64,000 nt of DNA. Source: EA-27 sp964396265. GTDB taxonomy: Archaea; Thermoplasmatota; Thermoplasmata; RBG-16-68-12; EA-27. A program made the position numbers and the translations under genes. How positions within the stretch are numbered: position 1 is the first letter of the stretch; each line of letters starts with the position of its first letter. Below are positions 42,837-52,743 of the stretch, piece by piece. A model generated the notes under the pieces. It searched no databases. It had not been told where the DNA came from and saw only the letters and a list, made by a program, of their open reading frames with translations. The stretch is taken from the NCBI GenBank assembly GCA_964396265.1, contig CAYNEM010000009.1:1-64000 (forward strand), written 5' to 3'.

Positions 42837-44032
42837 TGCAATACCTCCTTCAGAACCTGCTCGCCTCTCGTCTTGATCCCATCCTTCCGAGGGTCGCCCT
42901 TGTAGTGCGCGTCCACGTACTCGTGCAGGAGGCGGAGGGGGTCCATCGTGAACTCCTCGACGACGCGAAAGTCCTTGCGCTGCACGAGCCAGCGGACCTC
43001 GTAGTGGAACGCGCCCGCGAGCTTCTCGTCGATCCGCCGCTCGTCGACTTTGGATCGTAGTGCCTCCGGAATGGTGACCTCGAGCCGGACGAGCTTGTCC
43101 TTCGAATCCTCCGGGAGCGCCGCCACGATCTTGGCGGTGGGGTCCTCTTCGACTGCGACGGTCACGTCGACCTTCACCATCGGCCGCGCGGGCAGTTTGA
43201 TGAACTCCCATGCGGCGTTGGCGGCGTCGAGCGCGAGGAAGCCCTTCGGGTCGTCCCGCTCGCCCCAGTCGATCCGCTCCGGCGCGCCCGTGTAGACGAA
43301 GCGGCTATCCACGACCTGGTGCGCGTGGATGTGACCGAACACCGCCAAATCGACGGTCGGCGGCAGCATGTCCCGCGCGAACGTGAACTCGCCCGGCACG
43401 ACCTCGTACCCGGTCGCGCTCGGCCTCGCTCCCTCGAGCCAGAAGTGGCCGTACAGGATCTTGCGATCTACGTCCAGTGCTCCCGCATGGTCCGCGATCC
43501 AACGCTTCCACGTCTCGCGCGCGGCCGCGTACGCCTGCTCTTGCGAGACGGCTTCGCCCAGCCGCTCCTGCGCGCGCTTGACGATCTCCTCGGGATGCAT
43601 GTACGGGAGGAGGAGGAATCCGACCTTCTTGCCGCCAAGCTCGCGTACCTCCGTGGCGGGCTCGCGGAACACCTTCACGTGCGCATAGCCGCGGTAGTCG
43701 TCGAGGCTCGTGCTCCGGGCGAACGCGCGGGGTTGGTCGTGGTTCCCCGCCAGGAGCCAGACCTCGATCCCCGCCTTCCCGAGCGGCTCGATCACGTCCC
43801 TGCGGACCATCTCGCGGAACACGGGCGCGACGTGCGTCCGGTCGAACAGGTCCCCGAGGACGCAGAACAGTTTCGCTCCATGCTCGATCGCCCAGTTGGC
43901 GGCCGCGACGAAGTTCCGATGGAGGTCGAGGGCGCGGGCGCTCACGCCGGTCTCCGGGTCCATCAGGAACCCGAAGGAAATCCCCTCGTGGACGTCCGCG
44001 ACGCACACGACGTCGGCCATTCGCTCGGGCAT
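42833..44032 (-). CDS. mre11: Mre11 nuclease
   Basis: Metallophosphoesterase nuclease of the resection complex. Phosphoesterase motifs are in order: VVCVADVHEG, FCVLGDLFDRTH, LLAGNHDQPR, ILYGHFWLEG and VFGHIHAHQV. A C-terminal capping and Rad50-binding region follows, for about 399 residues. The open frame extends to 44191, but homology begins at the ATG at 44032 or 12 bases later at 44020 (MADVVCVADVHEG), which is about 30 bp from a GCCTTAGG box at 44047-44055. First gene of the operon. Confidence 0.96.
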   Translation of the reverse strand: MPERMADVVCVADVHEGISFGFLMDPETGVSARALDLHRNFVAAANWAIEHGAKLFCVLGDLFDRTHVAPVFREMVRRDVIEPLGKAGIEVWLLAGNHDQPRAFARSTSLDDYRGYAHVKVFREPATEVRELGGKKVGFLLLPYMHPEEIVKRAQERLGEAVSQEQAYAAARETWKRWIADHAGALDVDRKILYGHFWLEGARPSATGYEVVPGEFTFARDMLPPTVDLAVFGHIHAHQVVDSRFVYTGAPERIDWGERDDPKGFLALDAANAAWEFIKLPARPMVKVDVTVAVEEDPTAKIVAALPEDSKDKLVRLEVTIPEALRSKVDERRIDEKLAGAFHYEVRWLVQRKDFRVVEEFTMDPLRLLHEYVDAHYKGDPRKDGIKTRGEQVLKEVLQ

Positions 44033-44238
44033 CTCAGCATCCCGCCTAAGGCTTCGCACAACCCCCTCTCGTCGTTCAACGGCGGGGGCGAGGGATATTC
44101 CTTTCTCGCGGAAGGATGAAAGTATCGCGTGGAGGTAACGTGCATGACGAGCTCGGGGTGGGAAGGGCCAGGCGTCTGGGCCTCTAGGCATCGAGCTTTA
44201 GTCCCCTCACGCCCATCCTAAGACAAAGGGGAACGCCA

Positions 44239-44841
44239 TTGACGCCGGAAAGACCTCCCCCCGAACTCCCGCAAACTCTGGAATACCAATCTCGATATGC
44301 CAAGTATTCACGTCAGTTTCGAGTCATCTACCCGTTTGTGCTCCTCGTTCTACCTCCTCTCATGGTCTACTACGCATGGTCTGTCCTCCTCGGCCGCCCG
44401 GACTGGGGGAAGGACTGGGCGCTCATCCTGCTCGTCGAGGGAATGACGGTAGGTGCCGGGCTTGCCGTTCTCCTCACTTCCATTCATCTTGAGGATGTCT
44501 CTGACTTGGTGCTCACGCCCGATAGGATTGCGGTTCGCAGTCGCCGAAAGGTCGAAAGCCTTCATGTGACCGAAGTGATTGGTATCTTCTCGTACTACCT
44601 GCTGGGGGACGAGGTGTTTGTGGTGCGCGGACGGGGCGGTCGGAAGATCTATTTTGGTCCCGGCCTATCGGAGCCTGAGCGTCGCGAGGTGAAGGTTTGG
44701 CTGGGAGTCCTCGCGGAGCGGCAGGACGTACCGGTCTTACCGAACGCAACCGAAAAGGAGCTGAAAGTGCTTTTCAAAGCGGATGATGCCTTCTGGTTGG
44801 ATCTTCAGAAAGGTCTCGCTGAGCCACAGTCGAGGTCGTGA
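44239..44841 (+). CDS. Uncharacterised membrane protein
   Basis: 200 residues, not recognised. Two membrane segments (about 31-50, YPFVLLVLPPLMVYYAWSVL, and about 60-82, WALILLVEGMTVGAGLAVLL) are followed by a soluble beta-rich domain (about 85-150, LVLTPDRIAVRSRRKVESLH) that looks like a bacterial-type PH-like or bPH membrane-associated fold. This is a guess from pattern. It starts with TTG after an AGGGG ribosome binding site. Base composition is visibly less GC-rich than the flanking genes, which could mean later acquisition. Confidence 0.65.
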   Translation: MTPERPPPELPQTLEYQSRYAKYSRQFRVIYPFVLLVLPPLMVYYAWSVLLGRPDWGKDWALILLVEGMTVGAGLAVLLTSIHLEDVSDLVLTPDRIAVRSRRKVESLHVTEVIGIFSYYLLGDEVFVVRGRGGRKIYFGPGLSEPERREVKVWLGVLAERQDVPVLPNATEKELKVLFKADDAFWLDLQKGLAEPQSRS

Positions 44842-44895
44842 GACAAAGTTTCAAAGGGGCCGTGCGGCATATCCTCATTCAAGGGGAGGCCAAGC

Positions 44896-45315
44896 ATGGC
44901 GACACAGAAAGAGGGCAGCATCGTGCACATAGAGATCCATTCGAGCGACCCGACGCGGACGAAGGAGTTCTACAAAGAAGTGTTCGGCTGGAAGTTCCAG
45001 GACATCCCGGAGATGAACTACACGACCTTCCAGGCGCCGAACGCGCCACACGGGGGCCTGCAGAAGCACGGCGAGGATGGCCCGACGGTCCTGAATTACA
45101 TCATGGCGAACGACATCACGCGGACGCTCGAGAGGATCGAGAACGCGGGCGGGAAGGTCGTCGTCCCGAAGTCGGAGATCCCGATGTTCGGGTGGTACGC
45201 GGTGTTCCAGGAGCCCGGCGGGACCGTCCAGGCCGTCTACCAAGACATGCCGAAGCCGCCGGCACCGAGGAAGCCCGCCGCGAAGAAGGCCAAGAAGGGC
45301 GGGAAGAAGAAGTAG
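44896..45315 (+). CDS. VOC (glyoxalase/bleomycin-resistance fold) protein with Lys-rich tail
   Basis: 139 residues. A single VOC module: IVHIEIHSSDPTRTKEFYKE, then VFGWKFQDIPEMNYTTF and GWYAVFQEPGGTVQAVYQ. The last 20 residues are Pro, Ala and Lys, ending KKGGKKK. Substrate unknown; metal ligands are plausible at the early His and late Glu. The start ATG has a GGGGAGG ribosome binding site. A paralogue follows 85 bp downstream without the tail. Confidence 0.85.
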   Translation: MATQKEGSIVHIEIHSSDPTRTKEFYKEVFGWKFQDIPEMNYTTFQAPNAPHGGLQKHGEDGPTVLNYIMANDITRTLERIENAGGKVVVPKSEIPMFGWYAVFQEPGGTVQAVYQDMPKPPAPRKPAAKKAKKGGKKK

Positions 45316-45353
45316 GCCACTTGGAGTACATTCACTGACCTGCCGGGTGTACC

Positions 45354-45363
45354 GCTAAATAGG
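45354..45363 (+). promoter_or_regulatory. TATA-like box of the second VOC gene
   Basis: GCTAAATAGG, about 42 bp before the ATG at 45401, so the second VOC gene probably has its own promoter and a short leader. Confidence 0.55.
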
Positions 45364-45400
45364 GAACTCGGGCTTGTCATGGCCCCAAGGGGTTGTGACC

Positions 45401-45793
45401 ATGGCAGAAGAACCGAAGCCCGGAAGCATCGTGCATGTGGAGTTCCACGTGAGAGAACCGAAAACAGTCGAGAAGTTCTACGGAAGCCTCTTCGGATGGA
45501 AGTTCCAGGAGGTCCCGGGGATGGACTACTCGCTGTTCGAGGCACCAAGCGGGCCGGGCGGAGGCATCGGAGGCCTGCAGCCGGGGAACTGGCGCGAGGG
45601 CGTCACCAACTACATCTCCGTGAACTCGGTCGACGAGTACGAGAGGAAGGTCGAACAGGCCGGCGGGAAGATCATCATGCCGAAGGCCGAGGTGCCCGGG
45701 CAGGGCTGGTTCGCGGTGTTCGAGGACCCCGCGGGCACACGGATGGCGCTCTGGCAGCCGAACCCCCAGGCTCAGCGGGAGCAGAAGCAGTAG
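45401..45793 (+). CDS. VOC (glyoxalase-fold) protein
   Basis: 130 residues, clearly paralogous to the gene just upstream: IVHVEFHVREPKTVEKFYGS, LFGWKFQEVPGMDYSLFEAP and GQGWFAVFEDPAGTRMALWQ. The ATG at 45401 starts with MAEEPKPGSIVHVEF, aligning with MATQKEGSIVHIEI of its neighbour, so I discard the in-frame ATG at 45374. Substrate unknown. The pair likely arose by tandem duplication. Confidence 0.87.
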   Translation: MAEEPKPGSIVHVEFHVREPKTVEKFYGSLFGWKFQEVPGMDYSLFEAPSGPGGGIGGLQPGNWREGVTNYISVNSVDEYERKVEQAGGKIIMPKAEVPGQGWFAVFEDPAGTRMALWQPNPQAQREQKQ

Positions 45794-45801
45794 GGCGTCA
45801 C

Positions 45802-45809
45802 CCTTAACG
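45802..45809 (+). promoter_or_regulatory. TATA-like box of the FtsZ-like gene
   Basis: CCTTAACG, about 25 bp before the GTG at 45831, consistent with a leaderless transcript. Confidence 0.5.
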
Positions 45810-45830
45810 GAACCCCGCGAATCCCCCGGC

Positions 45831-46742
45831 GTGCCCGAGGTGCGAAGGTTCGGGGCGGGTGCCGAACGGCCGCGGACGCTCGTCGTCGGGTGCGGTGGAG
45901 CGGGATGCAACGCGATCAGCGTCGAGGCCGAAGATACGGGTCTCGACTTCCTGGCGGTGAACGATCTCCCTCACCGTGCGTTCACGGTCATCAAGCGACG
46001 GCTGCTCCTTCCGAAGGAGGGGCTCCGTGGCGTCGCGGCGATGGACGAGAAGGCCGTGAAGACGCTGGCGACGACCTCCGAGCAGATGCTCGCGATGGAA
46101 CTTGGGGATGCGGAACTCGTCGTGCCCGTCGCAGGCCTTGGCGGTGAGATGGGGGGATGGGGCGCGGGCCTCGTCGCTCGCGTCGCCGGCATCCGGGGCG
46201 CGACGACACTGGCGGTGGTGACGACGCCCTTCTCTGCGGAGGGGATAAACCGTCGGACCGCCGCGGCTGGCGCTCTGGCGGTGCTGCGTCAGCACGCGCA
46301 CGGGGTCCTCGCGCTCCCCAACGATGCCCTGCTGAGGGTCGCCCCGCACTTGCCGGTCCTCCGAGCCTTCGAGACGATGTCCCGCATCGCGATGCAGACC
46401 GTTCGCGACCTGGTCCAAGTCGTCACCCGGGAGGACCTCCCGATGTTGCAGGCGGTGCTCCGAAACGCGACCGGTTGGAGCCTGGGGATCGGCGACGGGT
46501 TCCACGATCGGCCGGAGTTGGCGGCCGTCGACGCTGCCTTCCGGTCCCCGTGGCTTGCCGGCCCGGGCAGGGAGGCGCGCGAGGCAATCGTCCTCATGCA
46601 CCTGCCGATTGTCGATGATCGGGCCATCCGCGACCTCCTGCGCGACGTGGACATGCGCGCGCCGCGGGCGTCCGTGACGTGGGGGGCGTTCCCTAGCACA
46701 GATCCTGAGGTCGCACGGGTGACCGTGCTCCTCGGCCACTGA
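45831..46742 (+). CDS. Divergent FtsZ/tubulin-superfamily protein
   Basis: 303 residues with the outline of the FtsZ GTPase domain: TLVVGCGGAGCNAISVEAED (G-box 1), FLAVNDLPHRAF, VPVAGLGGEMGGWGAGLVARV where FtsZ has the GGGTGTG loop, and LAVVTTPFSAEGINRR (TxPFxFEG). A stretch QAVLRNATGWSLGIG aligns with the FtsZ T7 to H8 region; the preceding synergy loop keeps one Asp (TREDLPML for NLDFADV). The tubulin signature is altered (GGEMGGWG), so GTP hydrolysis or polymerisation may differ. A FtsZ C-terminal tail is missing. It starts with GTG, leaderless. sepF lies 30 kb upstream. Confidence 0.8.
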   Translation: MPEVRRFGAGAERPRTLVVGCGGAGCNAISVEAEDTGLDFLAVNDLPHRAFTVIKRRLLLPKEGLRGVAAMDEKAVKTLATTSEQMLAMELGDAELVVPVAGLGGEMGGWGAGLVARVAGIRGATTLAVVTTPFSAEGINRRTAAAGALAVLRQHAHGVLALPNDALLRVAPHLPVLRAFETMSRIAMQTVRDLVQVVTREDLPMLQAVLRNATGWSLGIGDGFHDRPELAAVDAAFRSPWLAGPGREAREAIVLMHLPIVDDRAIRDLLRDVDMRAPRASVTWGAFPSTDPEVARVTVLLGH

Positions 46743-48698
<1,956 letters not shown>

Positions 48699-48756
48699 GG
48701 CTCTCCCCCGGAGGTTGCACCACTTCGGACCGCCATAAGTAGGTTGCCCCGACGTG

Positions 48757-51642
48757 TCAGTACGCGTAGGTTTTGCCCACCGGTTCCCGCACGGGCCGCT
48801 GGTCCCAGTAGGGCCGTGTCGTGAGATATCGGAGCTTCGCGTCGTACAGGTCCGCGTAGAACGCCTTCTCGTCGCGGTGCATCTTCGCGAGGATCTTGCT
48901 CGCGGCCTGGGGGCCCACGCCGTACACGCTGAGCGCGAGGACGGCTTTCCTACCGTACACCGCCACGAGGTCTGCGCTCTGGCGGGCGCGCACGAGCTCC
49001 TTCTCCTCGTCCTCCGCGAGGTCGAGCCCCAGTTGGCGGCGGGTGAACGCGTCCTTGATCGGGGCGCCGTGCCACGACAGCGGGGCGAGGAGATTCATGC
49101 CGCAGGATGGACACACGGGCTTCTCCGGCAGCTCTCCCGCCTCCCGGTCCGGGTCGATGTGGCCGCAGGCGAAGCACAGCAGGTTCACGCGCTCCGTCAT
49201 CAGGAACTGCCGCATCCGATCCACGTTCTGCTCCCGCTCCGCCTCCGGAGAGAACAGTTCGGGAGCCTCCACGTACCGCCGGACGATGGGGTACCCGAGC
49301 GGCGTCGGCTTCTTCCCCTTGAACGTGGCCACGTGCAAGGTGCCGGTGCGGAGGTCGCGATAGATCTCCCGGACGCGGTCGAAGTCCACGTGCTCGAGGA
49401 ACGTCTCGCGCCGGGCCTCGTCCTCGATCGGCGTACCCTTGAATCGGACCTCGAAGCTGTTCAGATCGTCCGCGGGGATGAGGAGGCCCCGTGCGATCGC
49501 GCCGAACCGCTCGGCGATCCCCTTCATCTGCATCCCGAACGGGATGTGGTCGCTCACGAGGATGTCGAGGCTCCTCTCCACCTCCGCCTCGTCGATCCCG
49601 AACAGGAAGGTGGTCAGCTCGCGCAGGTCGAGGTCCTCCGTGGTCGTCGTCAGCTCGTACAGGATCCGGTGCGCGTCCATCCACCAGAAGCGGACCATGT
49701 TCCGGCGCGCGAGGAACTCCTCGAGGAGGTCTCCGAGCGTGTTGTTCACGACCTCGCCGAACGGGGCGTGCACGATGAGGAATCGGCCGAACGCCTCGAC
49801 GAGGATCGTGCGGTCGTCCGGGATTGGCGCCTCAAGGGCCATGTGACTCGCGACGAGCTCGACGATGCGGCGAGAGGCGGACTTGTTCACGGGCCATTCC
49901 GCCGCCAACGCTTCGATGACGTCTCCGGTGGCAGCCTCGCGGAGTTTGGCGGCGACCTCGCCGCGGAGCCGTGCGGTCTCCTGCGCGACGCCGAACGGCA
50001 CCGGAAGAATCTCTCCATCCCATCCGGGGATCCGCGCGGTCGGGTCCTCCACGGGATTCACGAACACGCGGCCATCACGCCCGATCTCCCAGATGCGCCA
50101 CGTCCGACCGCGGACGATGAAGCTCGCGCCCTTCCGTGCGCGGAGCACGAACTCCTCCTCCCCGATAATCCCGACAGGCTTCATCGTCGTCAGGTCGATG
50201 ACGGGGTACCTCCGCTCGTCCCGGATCGTGGACAGGTTCTGGAAGTAGTAGTCGCGGCCTCGGGCGGTGATGACGAGGTCCCGGCCGTCCTCCCGGAGCA
50301 GTTTCAGCTGGACCATGAAGGTCGCGGTCTTGTCGAACGCGTCGCCGAGATCGCGATAGGGCTGCGCGCGTCGCACCACCGCCAGAACCCGGTCGCGCTC
50401 CGCCCGGCCGCCGAAGTCCAAGACGAATCCCACGATCTGGTGGCCCAGGACGTCGAGCGCCCCCGCGTGGATCTTCAAAGGCTCCAGCTCCCCACGCTGC
50501 GCGCGGCGGATCACCGCCAGACTCTCGAGCACGTCGTCCGCGCTCACCGCCACGATCGTCCCCTCGCTCGTGCGCGCAAGCGTGTGGCCGGCGCGGCCGA
50601 CCCGCTGGACGAGGCTCGTCGCCTGTCGCGGGCTCATGTACTGGAGGGCGTAATCGACGGACCCGATGTCGATGCCGAGCTCCAGCGTGGAGGTCGCCAC
50701 GAGCGCCTTCAGCGAACCCGTCTTGAATTCCGCCTCCGCTCGTTCTCGCGCCTCGCGCGGCAGCGATCCGTGGTGCACCCCGATGGGCGCCTTCAGCATC
50801 CCGAACCGTGAGCCGAGGAGTTCCGCGTTCGACCGGGAGTTCACGAAGACGAGGGTGGATCGGTGCTCGTCGATGGCGTCCTGCATGAACGTGAGGCTCG
50901 AAGCGACCTCGGGCGTGATGAACAGTTGTCGGGCAAGCTCGAAGTCCCCGTCGTTCGGCTTCGGCCACTCGATCCGATATTTCATCGTCTTCGGCGGCGC
51001 GACTTGAATGATCTCGAGCGGCGACTCGCCGCCAAAAAGGGCCGCAACCTCCTTCGGGTTCCCAACGGTCGCGCTGAGGCCGATCCGCTGGAACTCGCCG
51101 GCGACTTCCCGGAGTCGCTCGAGGGCGATCGTGAGCTGGATCCCCCGGCGGTCCTTTGCGAGCTGGTGGACCTCGTCCACGATCACGTGACGGACCCACT
51201 TCAGGTGCGACCGCATGCGTTTGGCGGGCAGGATCGCCTGGAGGGTCTCGGGCGTCGTGACGAGCAGGTCCGGCGGCTTCACCGCCTGCTTCCTGCGCGC
51301 GCTTTGAGGCGTATCCCCGTGGCGGATCTCCGCGCGGATGCCGAGTTTCTGAGCCCACCACTCGATCCGCCGTTGCATGTCGCGATTCAGGGCACGGAGG
51401 GGTGTGATGTACACGCCGCCGATGCCGGTCCTCTCGCGCGCGGCGAGTCGATCGAACACAGGGAGCAAGGCGGCCTCGGTCTTTCCCGAGCCCGTGGGCG
51501 AGATGATGAGGACGCTGCGGCCGTCGAGGATTACCGGAATTGCCGCGTCTTGGGGCGCGGTGGCCTCCTTGATGCCCTGCTCCGCGAGCAGTTCCCGGAG
51601 TCGCGGGGACAACGATGCGAACGCCTTCGCGCGTGAGGCCAT
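48757..51642 (-). CDS. lhr: Lhr-type superfamily 2 DNA helicase with zinc ribbon
   Basis: 961-residue DEAD/DEAH-type helicase. Motif I is ISPTGSGKTEA, motif II VIVDEVHQL, motif III GLSATVG, motif IV LVFVNSRSNAE, motifs V-VI VATSTLELGIDIGSVD and QRVGRAGH. The Lhr core and winged-helix regions follow. In the C-terminal third a four-Cys zinc ribbon is present (CFACGHIDPD, then CPSCGMNLL). Lhr helicases act in DNA repair and recombination. Start ATG at 51642 is about 30 bp from a TATA-like box. Confidence 0.94.
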   Translation of the reverse strand: MASRAKAFASLSPRLRELLAEQGIKEATAPQDAAIPVILDGRSVLIISPTGSGKTEAALLPVFDRLAARERTGIGGVYITPLRALNRDMQRRIEWWAQKLGIRAEIRHGDTPQSARRKQAVKPPDLLVTTPETLQAILPAKRMRSHLKWVRHVIVDEVHQLAKDRRGIQLTIALERLREVAGEFQRIGLSATVGNPKEVAALFGGESPLEIIQVAPPKTMKYRIEWPKPNDGDFELARQLFITPEVASSLTFMQDAIDEHRSTLVFVNSRSNAELLGSRFGMLKAPIGVHHGSLPREARERAEAEFKTGSLKALVATSTLELGIDIGSVDYALQYMSPRQATSLVQRVGRAGHTLARTSEGTIVAVSADDVLESLAVIRRAQRGELEPLKIHAGALDVLGHQIVGFVLDFGGRAERDRVLAVVRRAQPYRDLGDAFDKTATFMVQLKLLREDGRDLVITARGRDYYFQNLSTIRDERRYPVIDLTTMKPVGIIGEEEFVLRARKGASFIVRGRTWRIWEIGRDGRVFVNPVEDPTARIPGWDGEILPVPFGVAQETARLRGEVAAKLREAATGDVIEALAAEWPVNKSASRRIVELVASHMALEAPIPDDRTILVEAFGRFLIVHAPFGEVVNNTLGDLLEEFLARRNMVRFWWMDAHRILYELTTTTEDLDLRELTTFLFGIDEAEVERSLDILVSDHIPFGMQMKGIAERFGAIARGLLIPADDLNSFEVRFKGTPIEDEARRETFLEHVDFDRVREIYRDLRTGTLHVATFKGKKPTPLGYPIVRRYVEAPELFSPEAEREQNVDRMRQFLMTERVNLLCFACGHIDPDREAGELPEKPVCPSCGMNLLAPLSWHGAPIKDAFTRRQLGLDLAEDEEKELVRARQSADLVAVYGRKAVLALSVYGVGPQAASKILAKMHRDEKAFYADLYDAKLRYLTTRPYWDQRPVREPVGKTYAY

Positions 51643-51666
51643 GGAGCCGCCTGAGAACGGGCTCGC

Positions 51667-51676
51667 GCTATTTCAA
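51667..51676 (-). promoter_or_regulatory. TATA-like box of lhr
   Basis: On the minus strand TTGAAATAGC, about 30 bp before the lhr ATG. Confidence 0.6.
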
Positions 51677-51698
51677 GAATCAGGCAGGGTGGGCGAAA

Positions 51699-52088
51699 CT
51701 AGGCCTCGTGGTGGTGGCCCTCGTGTGCGTCCGGCGCGGCATCACCCTTCGGGTTGAAGGACTTCCCGCAGCCGCAGGTCGACCAGTTGTTCGGGTTCGA
51801 AATCATGAAGCCGCTGCCCGCGATCGTCTCCTGGTAGTCCACCGAGGAGCCGTCAAGGTATTCCGCGGACTTGTCGTCGATGACGACTCTCACTCCGTTG
51901 TCGTGGATCACCTTGTCGCCCTCCTGCACAGTGTTGTCGAGGGCGAGCCCATACGACATTCCCGAGCAGCCGCCGCCTGCGACGTACACTCGGAGGAAGG
52001 AATTCTCCATCGTCCCATGCTTCTGGATGAGCTCTTTGAGCTTGCTCACTGCGGGCTCGGTCAGGGTGATGAGGGCCATGTCAATCAC
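51699..52088 (-). CDS. A-type iron-sulfur carrier (IscA/ErpA family)
   Basis: 129 residues. The family core is ITLTEPAVSKLKELIQKHG, RVYVAGGGCSGMSYGLALD and SNPNNWSTCGCGKSFNP, with the three Fe-S ligand Cys (GGGCSG and the CGC pair). A short Asp/His-rich tail (HEGHHHEA) is unusual and could bind metal. It carries or delivers Fe-S clusters. The start may be the GTG at 52088, about 24 bp from a CTCTTAAGGG box (52108-52117), or the ATG at 52079. Confidence 0.93.
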   Translation of the reverse strand: MIDMALITLTEPAVSKLKELIQKHGTMENSFLRVYVAGGGCSGMSYGLALDNTVQEGDKVIHDNGVRVVIDDKSAEYLDGSSVDYQETIAGSGFMISNPNNWSTCGCGKSFNPKGDAAPDAHEGHHHEA

Positions 52089-52191
52089 GCGTATGATGAA
52101 TCGCCGCCTCTTAAGGGTTTAGTCGTCATTCTCTCGTCCGTCGGGTCCTCCATGTCTCAAACTTTGGACTCGAGCGAAGCCTCGGTCTCGA

Positions 52192-52692
52192 TCAGATGGA
52201 CCGGCTGAGGAACACCCGTTCTTCCGTGAATCCGAGGGACGCGTACAGTCCTCGCGCCGCTGCGTTCTGCGCGGTGACCTCCAGCTTCAGCGTCCCGAGG
52301 CCCTGCGCGCGACACCACGCGACGGCGTGGTGCAGGAGCGCGGTCGCCACGCCCTGGCGGCGTGCCTCCGGAGCGACCCACACGTCGTACACAAACCCGA
52401 ACGCGACGGGGCTGAGCATGGAGAGCGCGGGGCCTAGGATCGTGTACCCGAGGAAGCGCCCCACAGAGTTCTCAGCGATGTGGACCTCGTTCTCCGGGGA
52501 CTCGATGATCCTCTTCGCGCGGGGCCGGAAGTGAGATTCGAACCCCGCGCGGTCCGTGTGCGCTCGTTCGTCCGGCGGGAGGTCGTCCCAGACGGTCTGC
52601 ATCGTCGCCGACCAGATCGCATCGTGGTCCCCCCGCGTCGCGCGTCGGATTCGGACGTCCGTCCTCCCACCTCCCGTCCTGCGTGTTTGCAC
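52192..52692 (-). CDS. GNAT family N-acetyltransferase
   Basis: 166 residues with a complete GNAT fold: VRIRRATRGDHDAIWSATMQ, a YDVWVAPEARRQGVATALLH acetyl-CoA loop (R-R-Q-G-V-A) and LKLEVTAQNAAARGLYASLGF. Substrate unknown. The GTG at 52692 is about 27 bp from the TATA box shared with the divergent zinc ribbon/TPR gene. The longer open frame into that neighbour is a shadow. Confidence 0.87.
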   Translation of the reverse strand: MQTRRTGGGRTDVRIRRATRGDHDAIWSATMQTVWDDLPPDERAHTDRAGFESHFRPRAKRIIESPENEVHIAENSVGRFLGYTILGPALSMLSPVAFGFVYDVWVAPEARRQGVATALLHHAVAWCRAQGLGTLKLEVTAQNAAARGLYASLGFTEERVFLSRSI

Positions 52693-52714
52693 GCCTGATA
52701 ACGGCGGGGGACTT

Positions 52715-52723
52715 CTTATAAAC
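52715..52723. promoter_or_regulatory. Shared bidirectional TATA box, acetyltransferase / zinc ribbon-TPR gene
   Basis: CTTATAAAC (GTTTATAAG on the other strand) is centred about 25 bp before the plus-strand GTG at 52744 and about 27 bp before the minus-strand GTG at 52692. Both starts can be leaderless from one box in a 51-bp spacer. Confidence 0.7.
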
Positions 52724-52743
52724 GCGACCCGGATGGTTCGATC

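Noticed and set aside
48754..50811. A 685-codon open frame on the plus strand
   Set aside because: Antisense shadow of the Lhr helicase gene, without motifs.
52536..52565. A tRNA T-arm-like GGGTTCGAATC on the minus strand
   Set aside because: It lies inside the acetyltransferase coding frame and no acceptor, D or anticodon arm can be found around it.
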